The notes beneath the pieces are model-generated. The model did no database searches. It had not been told where the DNA came from and was given only the letters and a program-made list of their open reading frames with translations. A stretch of 64,000 nucleotides of DNA from Chrysophaeum taylorii (Eukaryota; Sar; Pelagophyceae; Pelagomonadales; Pelagomonadaceae), in NCBI GenBank assembly GCA_029834535.1, contig JAQMWT010000016.1, forward strand, positions 1 to 64,000, written 5' to 3'. The position numbers and the translations under genes were made by a program. Of this stretch, positions 50,339 to 61,169 are shown in pieces; within the stretch, counting starts at the first letter, position 1; each line of letters starts with the position of its first letter.

Positions 50339-53300
50339 TTGACGCATTGCGACGCGTCTCCCCCGCCGATGTTGCTGAGTACGGCGCAGAAGGACGCTAC
50401 GACCGCTATGGCGGACAAGTCCACCCTCAAACGACCCGAAAGCGACGACGATTTTGCTCGAAGGTCGGAAGAAGATGAAAGAAAGTGCCGCGAGATCACC
50501 GAAACGGAAATCCGCCGCCGATACGAAAAGGTTCAGTGGCTTCCAGTCACTTATCGAAAGGTGGTGATGCTGTTCGGTGGAGCCGGAGGCAGCACTTTAG
50601 GTCTCCAACGGGCCAACGAAATGTGTGGGACGTCGTTTCGAGTCGTGCTAGCACTCGATGCGTCGGACACCGCCAACCAGATCCACCATAAGAATTTTCC
50701 GAATATTCCTGTGGTGCAGCACACACTGTGTGGTCGCTATGCTACAACCTTACGGTTGATTGAATCTTATTTACCCTACGCGGAATGGTCGTCGTCGATG
50801 TGTATCGCGTCGCCACCCTGCGTACACTCCGCTCTGTGCAACTTGACTTCCAGAGATGTTGGTAAGGGAGTCACCGCTACCCACTGGACGATGAAATTAT
50901 GCAAGATGGCTGGTTTCTTCATGTGGTTGATAGAGCAGGAGGCCTCGATTATTTCTTACGTTGCACGTTTGCACCCTTACGTGTACGTCGTCAATTTTTA
51001 CGACATAACGCCCAGTTTGATGAACTGTCGCGTGCGATTGTTGGTTTCCAGCCATCCGCTCCATTTGCGCGCAGTTCCAAAGACTTGCAAGAATATGCAG
51101 CAAGAGTTCGCCGCCGCGCTTGGCTACGCCGACGAACGACATTTACTTCAGATGAACAATTTAGGATCATCACGAGCCGCGACAGACGCAGCTTATACCG
51201 TTACGCGTGTCCCGCTTCGCGTAGGACCGCACCGTTCCGATTACAGATCTCTGAATCTGAAAATGACTTCGGAGTTGCTGACAATGCCCCTTGATTTTGA
51301 TTGGGCCGGCTTCTCCAGGACGACCTCGTTGAAACACTTGGCGTCCGTCGTGCCACCAGACACGACGACCTTATTAGTACTCGATCTGCACAACTCTGAG
51401 ACCAAGGATTTTCACTTGAGCGGCGAAGCTTTGCCGTCGGCGTTGAGTCCTGCAGACCGACCGTTTGATTATTATTTGCAAATTGATGAAACCACCCTTC
51501 GTCACGTACAAGTTCCGCTGTTAAACACGCGCACACGTGTCGTAAGATGGGTATCGACTGATGATCTCCAAGATCGCACCAAATGGGAACCTCCAGAGGT
51601 ACCGTTGATTCCGCCTGCAACAGATGAGCCGGGGACGTCTCATGCTTCTTCTGCTGCCCCCCCCCGACAACCAAATTTGGACGTTCCGCCAGATCCTGAG
51701 CGAGATCGGGAACCGAAGATTAAGAGCGAGCCGAAGGTTCGTGTCAAAGGCGAGAGGATCAACAAAAGCCACCCGGAAGTGAGACTAAAATATGAGAAAA
51801 AGTTTGATGTGCCATGGAAGGATGCGCCGCGCGATGCTGAGGGTGCACCGCTACCGCAAACTCCTGAGCATGTCAAGGATAACGAAGCCATGAAAATTCA
51901 AATTCCTACGAAGGAAGAAGTTGACAAGGCTGTTCAGGAGTTGGGAATTCCTGACAATCCGCACTTAGATGACGACGCGAAGCTGATGCTACGTCACTGT
52001 GTGCAATATTTTTGGGCCTTTTTCGACCCGATTATGAGACCTGTGGACTCACCTCCTGTGTCTCTACGATTCAAAGACGCGAATCCGCGACCGATTAAGA
52101 TGACGCCCTACCGACTGACGCCTGCGAAGCTCGATTGTCTCCGCAAGCAGATCAGCGAGTGGTGCCGGGATGGAGTCATTCGTCCGGCCAACTCACCTTG
52201 GGGCTTTCCTGTGTTGATGCTTCCGAAGAAAGGAGCTGAGATTGGAACGTCAAACGCGTTCCGTGCTGCAGTTGACTTACGTCAGCTCAACGATCAATTG
52301 GTCAATGACAGTTGGCCGAACATTCGACAAGATGATGCTTTAGCTTTTCTCGCTATGCGACGATGGCGGACATGCATTGATATTAGATGGGGATACCACA
52401 ACCTTCGTCTGGATCCGGCAGCGCAAGACGCTGTCACGATGGTTAGCCCACTTGGCGCTCATAGTTTCTTGCGATTACCTCTAGGTGTGAAGACGGCCGG
52501 AGCTCTTTTCTGCAAGCAAATGGCGAGCGACCTTTCGAAATGGATGTATCGAGACTTGGTTGCGTTTGTTGACGATATTATGATGGGATCCGACGATCTT
52601 CATCGACATTTACAAGTTTTGATCGAAGTGATGTGTCATTTGGCACAGAGAGGGTACAGCGGTCGAACCGCGAAGTTCCACCTTCTCAAGGATGATATAG
52701 AATTTCTGGGACACATTTCGACCCCAGAAGGCTTGAAGCCGAATCCGAAGACGCTGGAAGCACTGCAGAAGATGCCGATTCCAGGTACTTTGCCGAATAC
52801 TTCCCCGAAGACCCAGATACGCTCTTTCATCGGCATGAGTAATTACTGCCGGCGATATGTGAAGGGCTACTCGAAGATCGTGGAACCGCTGAGACGATTA
52901 TGCCTCGAAGGTGTAAAGTTCGAGTGGACGCCCGAGTGTCAGAAAGCTTGGGATACGATTATTGAAGCTTTGGTTGATTCCAGAGGAGTCTACCACCCCG
53001 ATTATGATCTGCCTTTTCAGATCCGATCCGATGCTTCCAAGGATGGACTTGGAGCATATCTCTTCCAGATTGTCGAAGTCAAGGACGATGCCGGAAGAGT
53101 GACTCGAGAAGAACGAGTGATTGAATACTGGAGCCGAGCTGTGCCGAAGGAGATGCGCAATTATGAGCCCCGTCGGTTAGAGCTGCTGGCAGTTATACTT
53201 TCTCTAGAGCACTTTCGAGCCTACATCGAAGGGCACCGGACTGTTTTGGAGACCGATCACCGAAATTTGACGTTTTTACGTAAGGCGACGCACTCGTCTG

Positions 53301-54964
53301 GGCAGCTTGCTCGTTGGGCGATGCGCCTCGCCAATTTTGACCCTGAACTTGGTTACAAGCCGGGAAAGTCACCGGGAATGAGTATCCCTGACTGTCTCTC
53401 CCGCAATCCGATAGATCATGTCATCGAGACTGACGAGTTTGGAGAACCTTTGAACCACGCTTATTTGGTGTTCCAAGAGCTTCCCCGACCTGTTGATGAC
53501 CGAGGAATTCCCGCCTCCGGCTGCCACTTCATAATGTCGTTTGTTACGACCGAACTGCCGGAAGACGAGGAAGAAGATCCTGAAAAGGATCCGATGAAAT
53601 TGGCTACGTCTCACGCTACGAGACAACGTCGGAAGAACCGTGCGCGCGATGAGCCACAGATCTTCAAGGACGCAGCCGCTTACAAAGATTATATCGATAA
53701 GATACCCGATAATATGACGCTCGCTGAGATCGCACGTGAGCAAGAATCTGATGCTACTTGCGAGGATATTCGCTACCGAATGGCCCAAGGTCAGACGCCG
53801 CGACGTTCCCGAGCGAACGAACGATTCGAAGTCGTTAAAGACGTTCTTTACCGCATTTCTGCTGATTTGCACCCGATGATTGTTGCACCTGCTACGTTGC
53901 GCAAGCGCATTATTCGACTCTACCATGACACTCCGGTTAACGGTGGTCATATGGGACGTCACAGTACCGTCCAGGCTATCCAAGAACGATTTTGGTGGCC
54001 CCACATGTCGAACGAAGTTGGAGTCTTCATTGCTGAATGTTTAGTTTGCCAGAAAGCTCGTACGCCTGAGCCGAAACGAGCTGGACTCTTGCAACAGCCC
54101 GTCTACGATGGTGATGGCGCTGTTCTCTGCATGGATTTATTTGGACCCTTGCCCAGCGCTGGTCCCGAGACGTATCTTCTAGTATTTTTTGATCCGTTCT
54201 CGCATTTCTTGATTCTGGATGTTTTGAACGATAAGACTGCTGAGTCCGTCCTCGAGTCTTTTGTCATTAACATCCTCCTCAAGGGCTACTTGCCCCAGAT
54301 GATTCGTACCGACAACGGTAAAGAGTTCGTGAACAAGTTGATGCGCGAGTTTTGCCATCTCTTCAACACACGATACCAAACTACGATTCCTTATCATGCC
54401 CAGTCGAACCCGGCTGAGCGTGTTAACCGATTTATCAAGGCCTTCCTCCGTGCTTGCCTTCAGGGCCGGAACATCACGGATTGGCCCGACTTTGCCCATT
54501 ATATTGCGTTTTGTTACAACCGCAAGTTTATTCCAGGCACGCAGATTTCTCCCTTTATGCTGCGCCTGAACCGTCAGCCGATGTTGCCTACTGGCTACAC
54601 GCTTATGGACTTTGATACGCAATTGTTGCCGAAGACTCGCTCTGATGCAGTCGCCAAAACTCGTGAACGATTGAAGTATTATACGAAGATCGTCCGCGAG
54701 GCTCGTGATAAAGCTTTGAAGAAACAACGATTGGCCTACAATGCCGATCATGTCGATGTTGAATACAAGGAAGGATCGCACGTTTTGCTCTACATTCCTT
54801 TCCTTCAGAACAAACTTCGACCGGAATGGCGAGGACCGTTTATTATCAAGGAACGCCTTTCCCCGGTCACCTATAGGATTGAGTCTCTCGACTCTCCGCC
54901 CGAAGAACGACGTGTTCATGTTAGTCAGATCACGCCTGTGATGGTACCTCCGATCGTTGATTAA
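50339..54964 (+). CDS. Pol polyprotein of Ty3 copy B: methyltransferase-like, RT, RNase H, integrase
   Basis: The 1541-codon frame holds, in order: a C5-methyltransferase-like domain (about 65-330); a linker rich in Pro and Lys; reverse transcriptase (about 575-830, with MTPYRLTPAKLDCLRKQI, NSPWGFPVLMLPKKG and the FVDD active site near 742-745); RNase H (about 880-1010, starting FQIRSDASKDGLGAYLF); an integrase zinc module with H-H-C-C near 1198-1240; and an integrase core with CMDLFGPL, RTDNGKEF and the Glu in NPAERVNRF. A GPFIIKERLSPVTYRIE stretch near the end is the usual post-integrase beta module. The RT-RNase H-integrase order is that of Ty3/gypsy. Products would be cut out by the element's protease and act in the virus-like particle and nucleus. 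Confidence 0.93.
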   Translation: MTHCDASPPPMLLSTAQKDATTAMADKSTLKRPESDDDFARRSEEDERKCREITETEIRRRYEKVQWLPVTYRKVVMLFGGAGGSTLGLQRANEMCGTSFRVVLALDASDTANQIHHKNFPNIPVVQHTLCGRYATTLRLIESYLPYAEWSSSMCIASPPCVHSALCNLTSRDVGKGVTATHWTMKLCKMAGFFMWLIEQEASIISYVARLHPYVYVVNFYDITPSLMNCRVRLLVSSHPLHLRAVPKTCKNMQQEFAAALGYADERHLLQMNNLGSSRAATDAAYTVTRVPLRVGPHRSDYRSLNLKMTSELLTMPLDFDWAGFSRTTSLKHLASVVPPDTTTLLVLDLHNSETKDFHLSGEALPSALSPADRPFDYYLQIDETTLRHVQVPLLNTRTRVVRWVSTDDLQDRTKWEPPEVPLIPPATDEPGTSHASSAAPPRQPNLDVPPDPERDREPKIKSEPKVRVKGERINKSHPEVRLKYEKKFDVPWKDAPRDAEGAPLPQTPEHVKDNEAMKIQIPTKEEVDKAVQELGIPDNPHLDDDAKLMLRHCVQYFWAFFDPIMRPVDSPPVSLRFKDANPRPIKMTPYRLTPAKLDCLRKQISEWCRDGVIRPANSPWGFPVLMLPKKGAEIGTSNAFRAAVDLRQLNDQLVNDSWPNIRQDDALAFLAMRRWRTCIDIRWGYHNLRLDPAAQDAVTMVSPLGAHSFLRLPLGVKTAGALFCKQMASDLSKWMYRDLVAFVDDIMMGSDDLHRHLQVLIEVMCHLAQRGYSGRTAKFHLLKDDIEFLGHISTPEGLKPNPKTLEALQKMPIPGTLPNTSPKTQIRSFIGMSNYCRRYVKGYSKIVEPLRRLCLEGVKFEWTPECQKAWDTIIEALVDSRGVYHPDYDLPFQIRSDASKDGLGAYLFQIVEVKDDAGRVTREERVIEYWSRAVPKEMRNYEPRRLELLAVILSLEHFRAYIEGHRTVLETDHRNLTFLRKATHSSGQLARWAMRLANFDPELGYKPGKSPGMSIPDCLSRNPIDHVIETDEFGEPLNHAYLVFQELPRPVDDRGIPASGCHFIMSFVTTELPEDEEEDPEKDPMKLATSHATRQRRKNRARDEPQIFKDAAAYKDYIDKIPDNMTLAEIAREQESDATCEDIRYRMAQGQTPRRSRANERFEVVKDVLYRISADLHPMIVAPATLRKRIIRLYHDTPVNGGHMGRHSTVQAIQERFWWPHMSNEVGVFIAECLVCQKARTPEPKRAGLLQQPVYDGDGAVLCMDLFGPLPSAGPETYLLVFFDPFSHFLILDVLNDKTAESVLESFVINILLKGYLPQMIRTDNGKEFVNKLMREFCHLFNTRYQTTIPYHAQSNPAERVNRFIKAFLRACLQGRNITDWPDFAHYIAFCYNRKFIPGTQISPFMLRLNRQPMLPTGYTLMDFDTQLLPKTRSDAVAKTRERLKYYTKIVREARDKALKKQRLAYNADHVDVEYKEGSHVLLYIPFLQNKLRPEWRGPFIIKERLSPVTYRIESLDSPPEERRVHVSQITPVMVPPIVD
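50540..51300 (+). other. Cytosine-C5 DNA methyltransferase-like domain in Ty3 copy B
   Basis: VVMLFGGAGGSTLGLQRA (50560-50614) matches motif I of C5-methyltransferases, LALDASDTANQIHHKNFPN fits motif II-III (acidic residue after the second strand, then the N-F-P stretch), and ASPPC (50807-50821) matches the catalytic motif IV. A later CRVRLLVSS is placed like the QxRxR motif VIII. A clear target-recognition domain is not identified. C5-methyltransferases have been reported inside retrotransposons of some other algae and dinoflagellates, so capture by a retroelement has precedent. Confidence 0.78.
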
Positions 54965-55425
54965 ACCATCCGCCATCCCGAAGAAACCTTCCGTGATGAT
55001 TACCAGCACGGTAAGTTTGTTGTTTTCCGGATTCCTGACAGGAAGCGCTCTGATTGGCGCAAGAAGATTTATGTTGCCGAAGTTTACAAGCCTTACGATT
55101 ACCAGCATGATCGTGCTGCTCTACATTTCTATTCCGATTTGGGTCCGAACGATGATGTCGCTTATTTCAAGCCGACCTCCCACCTTTCGCACCGCAAACT
55201 TAAGCCCGAGATCAAGGACGTTGAAGGTCGCAGTTTCACCGACAAGTCCAGAATCTCATCCAACACAACTCCTTGTGTCACGGATTTCGCTCCGCACGAG
55301 ATTGATGTGTTAATCCCCAAGTTTACTTTACGCAGTGGTCGAGTTCCTGAACCGATCATCACCCGCGTTTACCAGAAGATTCGTTCACGAGATGCTCGTA
55401 AGGCGAAGCCGCGCTCCTCGCGCTA
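54965..55425 (+). other. C-terminal tail region of Ty3 copy B
   Basis: About 150 open codons after pol. FVVFRIPDRKRSDWRKKIYV, AEVYK and AALHFYSDLG resemble the strand pattern of small chromo/tudor-like barrels found at the end of some Ty3 integrases, where they steer integration to particular chromatin. This is a resemblance only. Confidence 0.35.
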
Positions 55426-55466
55426 GCAGCTCGCTGGGGCAGCTCGAATTCTTACCAGGGGAGTCC

Positions 55467-55799
55467 TGTGGCGGCAACTCCCGCCTCCTAAGGCTTACCC
55501 CTCTTCTAGGACCCTCCCTTATTAGGGGCACCCTATTCCGTCATGATGATGTCAGTTTTCTTTATGACATCATCTTCCTTTCCGTGACATGTCACCCTGA
55601 TTTCTGTGTTTCGATAATATCTTAATCATAAAAGAAACAGCCGATCCTCAAGTTGTGAGGACCAGGCACGGAAGTTGTTTGTGATTGTGTGGCGAGAGAA
55701 CGGCCATCCTCGTCCAGTGGCTCCATTAAGGGCACGGACGCGAGCGGCGAGCCAGGATTTGAAGGGACGCCAGGTAGGCCAAATTCCCCTTACGCCACA
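55467..55799 (+). repeat. 3' LTR of Ty3 copy B
   Basis: 333 bp, TGTGGCG...CGCCACA. A short purine stretch (AGGGGAG) lies just before it, as expected for a polypurine tract. Confidence 0.88.
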
Positions 55800-57189
55800 G
55801 GTCGGTCGCGAATCCTCCGCCATCTATAGCGGAATAAAAGTGTGTATGGGCGGCTTCTCCGGATTAGCCTATTTGGACCATACACTTCTCGCTACATAAA
55901 GCTGTAGTAACCGCCACAGCATCCCCGCCAATTCCGCCCGAGCCTCCCCCGGCGATAACACCCCCTGGAAAACCGCTCAAAAAAAAAAAAGAGAGAAGGG
56001 CTAGGGTCACTAGTCTAGGGTTGGGAGCACGGAAGAGCAGTCGCCGGCATGCCACAACGTGGAGGACGAGATCGAGGGTGGTACTAATGCCGACGGTGAG
56101 GAGGAGGACGGCAACGCCTTCATGCGACTGCGCCGGCGTCCGTCTCAGATGATGATGGCGACATCGAACCCGACTGCTGGGTCGAAGCCATTCCTCTGCC
56201 CGAAGAGCAGCAGCAACCTGATTAATCGGAGGAGGGGATGCCGGACTTCAAGGTGGAGTTCGAACGCGCCCTCATGAAGCGGGTCCAGTACGCTCGCACC
56301 ATCGAGTGGCTCAAGGAATTTCCTGACGACCTCTCGGATTCATCCGAACCTCCAGGATCCCAGGCTCTTGGACATTAGAGAACAGTAAAAATCACCGTGC
56401 CTCTGGTAGAGAATGGTGGCAGTGGTAGTGCTGCCTTTCGTCCTGTCCTCTAACGACACAAAGAGCAGCACGGTGTACGACACAGCGATTTTGGGGTTGT
56501 AAGTGTGAGAGTGAGGTTAAGGGGGGGGGGGTCCTAACCCTAAATGGAGTTTTATATCTCTAGACATGATGTTGCTCAACGGCGGCAAGTGTGGCGAGAA
56601 TAAGCATTCCCCCCCTCCACTTATGTGCCTGTTACCTGCCTGTTGCCTTGAATTTGGCGGTGTCATGCTTGACACCCACACCTGCTTCTCCAAGGATACT
56701 CCTGTACCGAGGACCTGTGTTGCTCTTGCCGATCTAGCATATCTTGCTGGATCTCCCATTGGAATCTATCGATTCTTGTTGTTTCCTTGAAATTACCCTC
56801 AATTAAATGTTCGACAGCATGGCGTGAGCGGAGTGTGAGCGCTTGGTTGGACGTGTGGTGGAACCACCCGTGGTTCAGGACAGTTGAGCGGTCACGTTGT
56901 GACCGACGGTTAGGCGAAGAGGGGCGGGTGACCTGAGTTTCCACCACAGGTGGTCTCAGAAACGGGAACTGATAGTTTCCGGGGTTGTTGTTACGCGAAT
57001 CCCGGACTGTCAGTCTCCCGCGCTCGGCGGCGAATCGGTGTTCAGGCTTTGAGCGAGTGCAGAGCCGACGTGTTTGTGGGTGCGGTTCCGGCGAATCGAG
57101 GGTGTCACTCCGATACGCGAAGCGGAACAAGCGTTCGGCGTGTTCGAACGTGAGCGGACGTTGTCGTGAGTCTCGAAAAACAATCGCAT
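55800..57189. other. Region between two Ty3 elements
   Basis: It holds the inverted copy (55995-56035) of the 40-bp repeat at 42776, a poly-A run, a G run at 56521-56531 and short open pieces. Around 56220-56380 a plus-strand piece reads MPDFKVEFERALMKRVQYAR then TIEWLKEFPDDLSDSS, which looks like coding sequence but I cannot name its family. The stretch 56820-57189 may already be the LTR or leader of the next element. Confidence 0.45.
55995..56035 (-). repeat. 40-bp repeat, inverted copy of 42776-42816
   Basis: AGAAGGGCTAGGGTCACTAG and TCTAGGGTTGGGAGCAC form the complement of the copy at 42776 with about three differences. Confidence 0.7.
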
Positions 57190-57370
57190 GGGGAGCGGGG
57201 AGTAAGCCATCGCTCCCAGAACGGCAGACCGGGGAGGACAACCATATCCTCAAGACAACCGAAAAAAAAAAAAGAGTTCGCCTGGGGGAGACAGCCATCT
57301 CCCAGAACAGGTAGGCCGGGGAGGACGACCATATCCTCTAGCAAACCGGCTCAAGCGCGCAGTCAAGCAG
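57190..57370 (+). repeat. Tandemly repeated leader of Ty3 element C
   Basis: Two copies, about 95 bp apart, of CCATC.CTCCCAGAAC, GGCCGGGGAGGAC and CCATATCCTC. They precede the gag ORF. Confidence 0.7.
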
Positions 57371-57411
57371 TAGCCGGCAAATTGCTGCTTTGACGACAAA
57401 AACAAAATTAG

Positions 57412-59013
57412 ATGACGGCCCCGTGGTTTCGGGACGCCCAGGAACGCCTGCGGCGAGTCATCACCCCAGTGATGGAGTCATCCCTCCGAAGACGGCTAGA
57501 TGTCGGGACGGGTGGCGAACGAGTGGAGATACCAGTGGAGAGTGCGGCGGATACGGCTGTCCGGCCAGAAGTGCGCACTCCAGAAAGTGAAGAGGTGGGG
57601 GCCATGACAGCCCCAGAACCTATGCCTGCAACGGTAGTCGGGGGCGAGCCAACGCCTATGCCCGTGCACGTACGAGAAGACGAGACGATCCGTACGGAAC
57701 GACTACGGTCCGACCCAGGAACTCCAGCTGCAATCCGGGAGCCGGTGACTCGAGCACCGCCGGCCCCACCTTACTCTGCGATTGATGGAGAAGAAAAGAT
57801 AGAGGGGGATCCCGCGCTTATGCGCACCCTCCTCGAAAAAGTTGAAGAATATCGCTCTAAGATCCACTATCTCGAAGGGACGATGGAATACGAGCGAGAA
57901 GAGTCTCAGCGCCAATACCGAGACGCTGAGCTTCAGCGTCGGACAGTTCAGCATGAACGAGCCGAGAATGAACGGCTTCGACGAGAAATCGAAGATACGA
58001 GACGAGCTCGAGAAGAATATCCACCATCTCTCGATACTACCCTCGTCGAGCAACATCGTCGAGAGGCCGAGTTTCAGCGGCACGAGGCCGAGAAGCTGCG
58101 GCGTGAGCTCAAAGAGGCCATACGAGTCCGAGACAAGCGACCACCATCACCTGACGTTGATCGCGCCAGACCGGAACTAGCGGACGACGCCGCGGCGACT
58201 CGTGCAGACGACCCCCCGCCTCGAAAGCATCCCGAACCAATACGGCGGAGGCCCTCTGCACCTGACTTCGATCCTTCTGGCGACGATGATGAGTTCGATG
58301 ATACCATCAGCATCGATAGAGGTCCGACGGGGATGCACAGGTTGAACTTCCCGACACTCCAGGGCCCTATTGTCAAGACGCGTGACGAAGTACGGACGTG
58401 GTGGAACCAACTGATGCGGATCATCGAGCTAAGGCTCGACCGTCCTTCATGCGCCATGAACATGATCGGTGGCGAATATCAACTCGCTCCCATGACTGTT
58501 TATAACAAGTGGGAAGACGAGCACAAGCCACTATGGAAAGGGTATTTACGCGGACGTGTTTCGAAGGCGGAAATCCGTAAGCACGACGAGGAGTACTTGG
58601 CCAAAATCGAGGAAGCACTCCTATTGCCCTGCCCTCCTCGAGCTACTACAGAGCAACTGGAGTACGAGTGGTACACGATGACGCAAGGCAACCTTCCGCT
58701 CTCCAAGTACGTCAGCAAGTGGGTCCAAAAATTTGGACTATGGCGAGCTGCTTCTAAGAACCCGGTGGAACCCGAAGCTTTTCGGATGCACTTTCTCCGA
58801 GGGTTATCGTCTGAAAAGCTCCGACACGACATTCACCTTGCGCGGATCTCGGCCCCGGACCAAACGCTAGACCAGACGTTCCAACTTGCCTTGCAATTGG
58901 ACGCGATGCCAGAGGTGGGGACGTCCAGCGACAAGCATGAAGATCCAAAAAGACCAAAGTCCCAAAAGACAAGCCCCACCGTACGCGTAAGGAATGGTAT
59001 CAGCAGCAGCTAG
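57412..59013 (+). CDS. Gag ORF of Ty3 element C with long coiled coil
   Basis: The 533-residue open frame has a Pro/Thr-rich start, a coiled coil (about 135-245, dominated by Glu and Arg heptads), an acidic linker, and a capsid-like helical region (about 315-505) containing TWWNQLMRIIELRLDRPSCA, YVSKWVQKFGLW and FRMHFLRGLSSEKLR, the last being close to the FxxGLxxxLR pattern of Ty3 gag proteins. Confidence 0.75.
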   Translation: MTAPWFRDAQERLRRVITPVMESSLRRRLDVGTGGERVEIPVESAADTAVRPEVRTPESEEVGAMTAPEPMPATVVGGEPTPMPVHVREDETIRTERLRSDPGTPAAIREPVTRAPPAPPYSAIDGEEKIEGDPALMRTLLEKVEEYRSKIHYLEGTMEYEREESQRQYRDAELQRRTVQHERAENERLRREIEDTRRAREEYPPSLDTTLVEQHRREAEFQRHEAEKLRRELKEAIRVRDKRPPSPDVDRARPELADDAAATRADDPPPRKHPEPIRRRPSAPDFDPSGDDDEFDDTISIDRGPTGMHRLNFPTLQGPIVKTRDEVRTWWNQLMRIIELRLDRPSCAMNMIGGEYQLAPMTVYNKWEDEHKPLWKGYLRGRVSKAEIRKHDEEYLAKIEEALLLPCPPRATTEQLEYEWYTMTQGNLPLSKYVSKWVQKFGLWRAASKNPVEPEAFRMHFLRGLSSEKLRHDIHLARISAPDQTLDQTFQLALQLDAMPEVGTSSDKHEDPKRPKSQKTSPTVRVRNGISSS

Positions 59014-61169
59014 CAGGTTATGTCACCAGCTCTGACGCGTCAGGTCGGCTGCCGGAGAACCTCGACCCTGAGTTACGCTATGCGTTGATGACGTGCTTGA
59101 ACTGTGGGAAGCATATTTATTACGGGCACGATGATGGGGTGTGTCCTAAGTCTGGAATCCTGATCGGAAAGCTCGCGCTGCCCGAACGTTGAAGGCTGCA
59201 GGCTTCCCACCGACGGCAGAAGGACAGGCCCAATGTCGACAAACGGTCACGGCTAATCAAGCTGCCGTGACGCGGCACGTTCAAGCACCATTTACGCCAC
59301 CCCACAGGTCGTCTACACTGCTGCGCAGGGCACAGGTGCAGGTCCCCAACAGGTAATCGCAGCCGCTCCGCAGCAGATGGTTCAGCAACCAGTGGTGCAG
59401 CAGCAGAGTGCATCGCGCACGCTGAGATCGGAGGACGTTGCGCAGGCACTAAACACCCTGTCGTTGCTACGCCAAGCCACCCAGTCGACACAGCAGCAGG
59501 CCAACCCCAGCCAGTGCAGTGCCGGCGCCGCCTCCCAGTGGCTCGATGTGCTTGATGAAGATCAGGGCGGCCCTAGGCGATTCAATGGATGCACGGTGCA
59601 GAATGCGGCGCTGATTGACGGCAATGTGATCAGCGGAGACGACGAGGATGAGAGCCGTGGTGATGTAACACCAGAGGAGCACTCCTTTTGTGATGAACCC
59701 ATGGAACCGCCCTCCTTTTTGGTGATCACCGAGGACGCATGGACGGCAGAAGAGAGTCGGAGTGCTGAGGTGCGCAAAGTCGCGTCTATCATCTCCAGTC
59801 AAGACGGAGGGAGATGTCGAAAGACGAGGACCCAAGCTGGTTTACTGGTCGAGACCAATTGATGGCCATCGCTGTGGAGCCGTCATCAGACGATCTTGCC
59901 ACTGGCTCCGCTGCATGCCCGAGCATTAGCTCTGATTTCGATGAGTTCTGCCCGCAGAGCGATGAATACAGCTAGTCATCCCGATCATCGTGAGAACAAA
60001 GCAGTGACATACGACGGACGAAGTTGACATGTTTGACGTATATCCCTGTCGCCGTTGTGTCTCAGGATGGTGCATCTTATTCGGTCCTTGCAGCTGGGCT
60101 GGATGGTATGGCTGACTCGCCATACATCGATCGTGCTTTACAACAAGCTCAGACGTGAAAATAAGATCATTTATCGCCAGGCGCTGCCCTCTACTCGCAC
60201 TCTTAGCGGATCAGGTGGTTCGGGAGCGGCTATTCGCGAATGGATTATCTTGCGCGTTTCTATGACGCCTGGAACTTCCACTCTGCTGATGTTTTTGTGG
60301 GCAGACGAATGGGCAGCTACTACTAGGAGCGCGAGAATTACGACTTTTGGGTTCTATCATGGATTACTTCCGAGTTGGCCATTTTCCGTCGCTCTGAAGT
60401 ACCATTGGAGTTCTGAAAAGTAGAGATCCCGATGCGCTTCAGGACCAGGGCGTTGTCCTCTTCAACGAAGCGTTCGATGCGACTCCAACAGGTTCCTATG
60501 TTCCCGACGGCGAAGCTCGCCATACACGACGGGAACCAGAAGCAGTGGCAGCCATTTGCTACTCCTTGGCGGTATGATAGCTTGCTTCGGTCCATCCAGG
60601 CTAGAGCCGAGCACCATCGCACTGACCCGAGCATCCTCCGCTAGACGCGCATGGTTGTGAGATTTCTGCGGGTACGGGCGGACAAAGTCGTTTCCCGTGA
60701 GGATCCCACCGTCGTCCCTCACTTCGCGTTTGTGACTAAGACCCACTATCTCGCACCCGGCCATCCTATGTGCTGGGCTTGTCTGTGACGCGCCACTGAT
60801 GAGAGGTCAGGCCTACCGCCCTTATCGCTCGCTCTACCCTGATTTGCGTGTGATACCAAACTCTTGTCGTCATATTGCTTCCACGAGCCGAACGAAGTTT
60901 ACGTGGCTGTGGAGCATGTTGGCACAGGACCTATTGGACTCGACCCTGAGGTACCCATGATCGAGGGAGAGATCATACACATGAAGGTTGCGTCAAAGCG
61001 CTGGAAGCCGCTGAAGAGGATACAAGAGTCTGTTTTGCGACTGCTTCAGCTGACGAAGATGAGACGGAAGTCGAGGAGGAGGTCTTAGCTGTGAGACCCC
61101 CTCCTGAACCTCCTCCAGAAGAAGGAACAAAAAAAATGTCGAAGGAAGAAGCCACGACTCAGGAGCTGA

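Larger units (their letters stand above)
45306..55799 (+). mobile_element. Ty3/gypsy-type LTR element, copy B, largely whole, with methyltransferase domain
   Basis: A 10.5-kb element bounded by LTRs of 364 and 333 bp (TGTGGCG...CGCCAC). In order it carries a coiled-coil gag part, a capsid-like gag ORF, an acidic region with a protease-like core, a methyltransferase-like domain, reverse transcriptase, RNase H, integrase and a C-terminal tail. The pol frame is open for 1541 codons; the gag-protease half has perhaps three to five interruptions. LTRs differ by about 6% by eye plus a duplicated segment, so the insertion is not recent. The flanks GCATC and GGTCG do not match, so no target-site duplication is seen. 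Confidence 0.92.
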
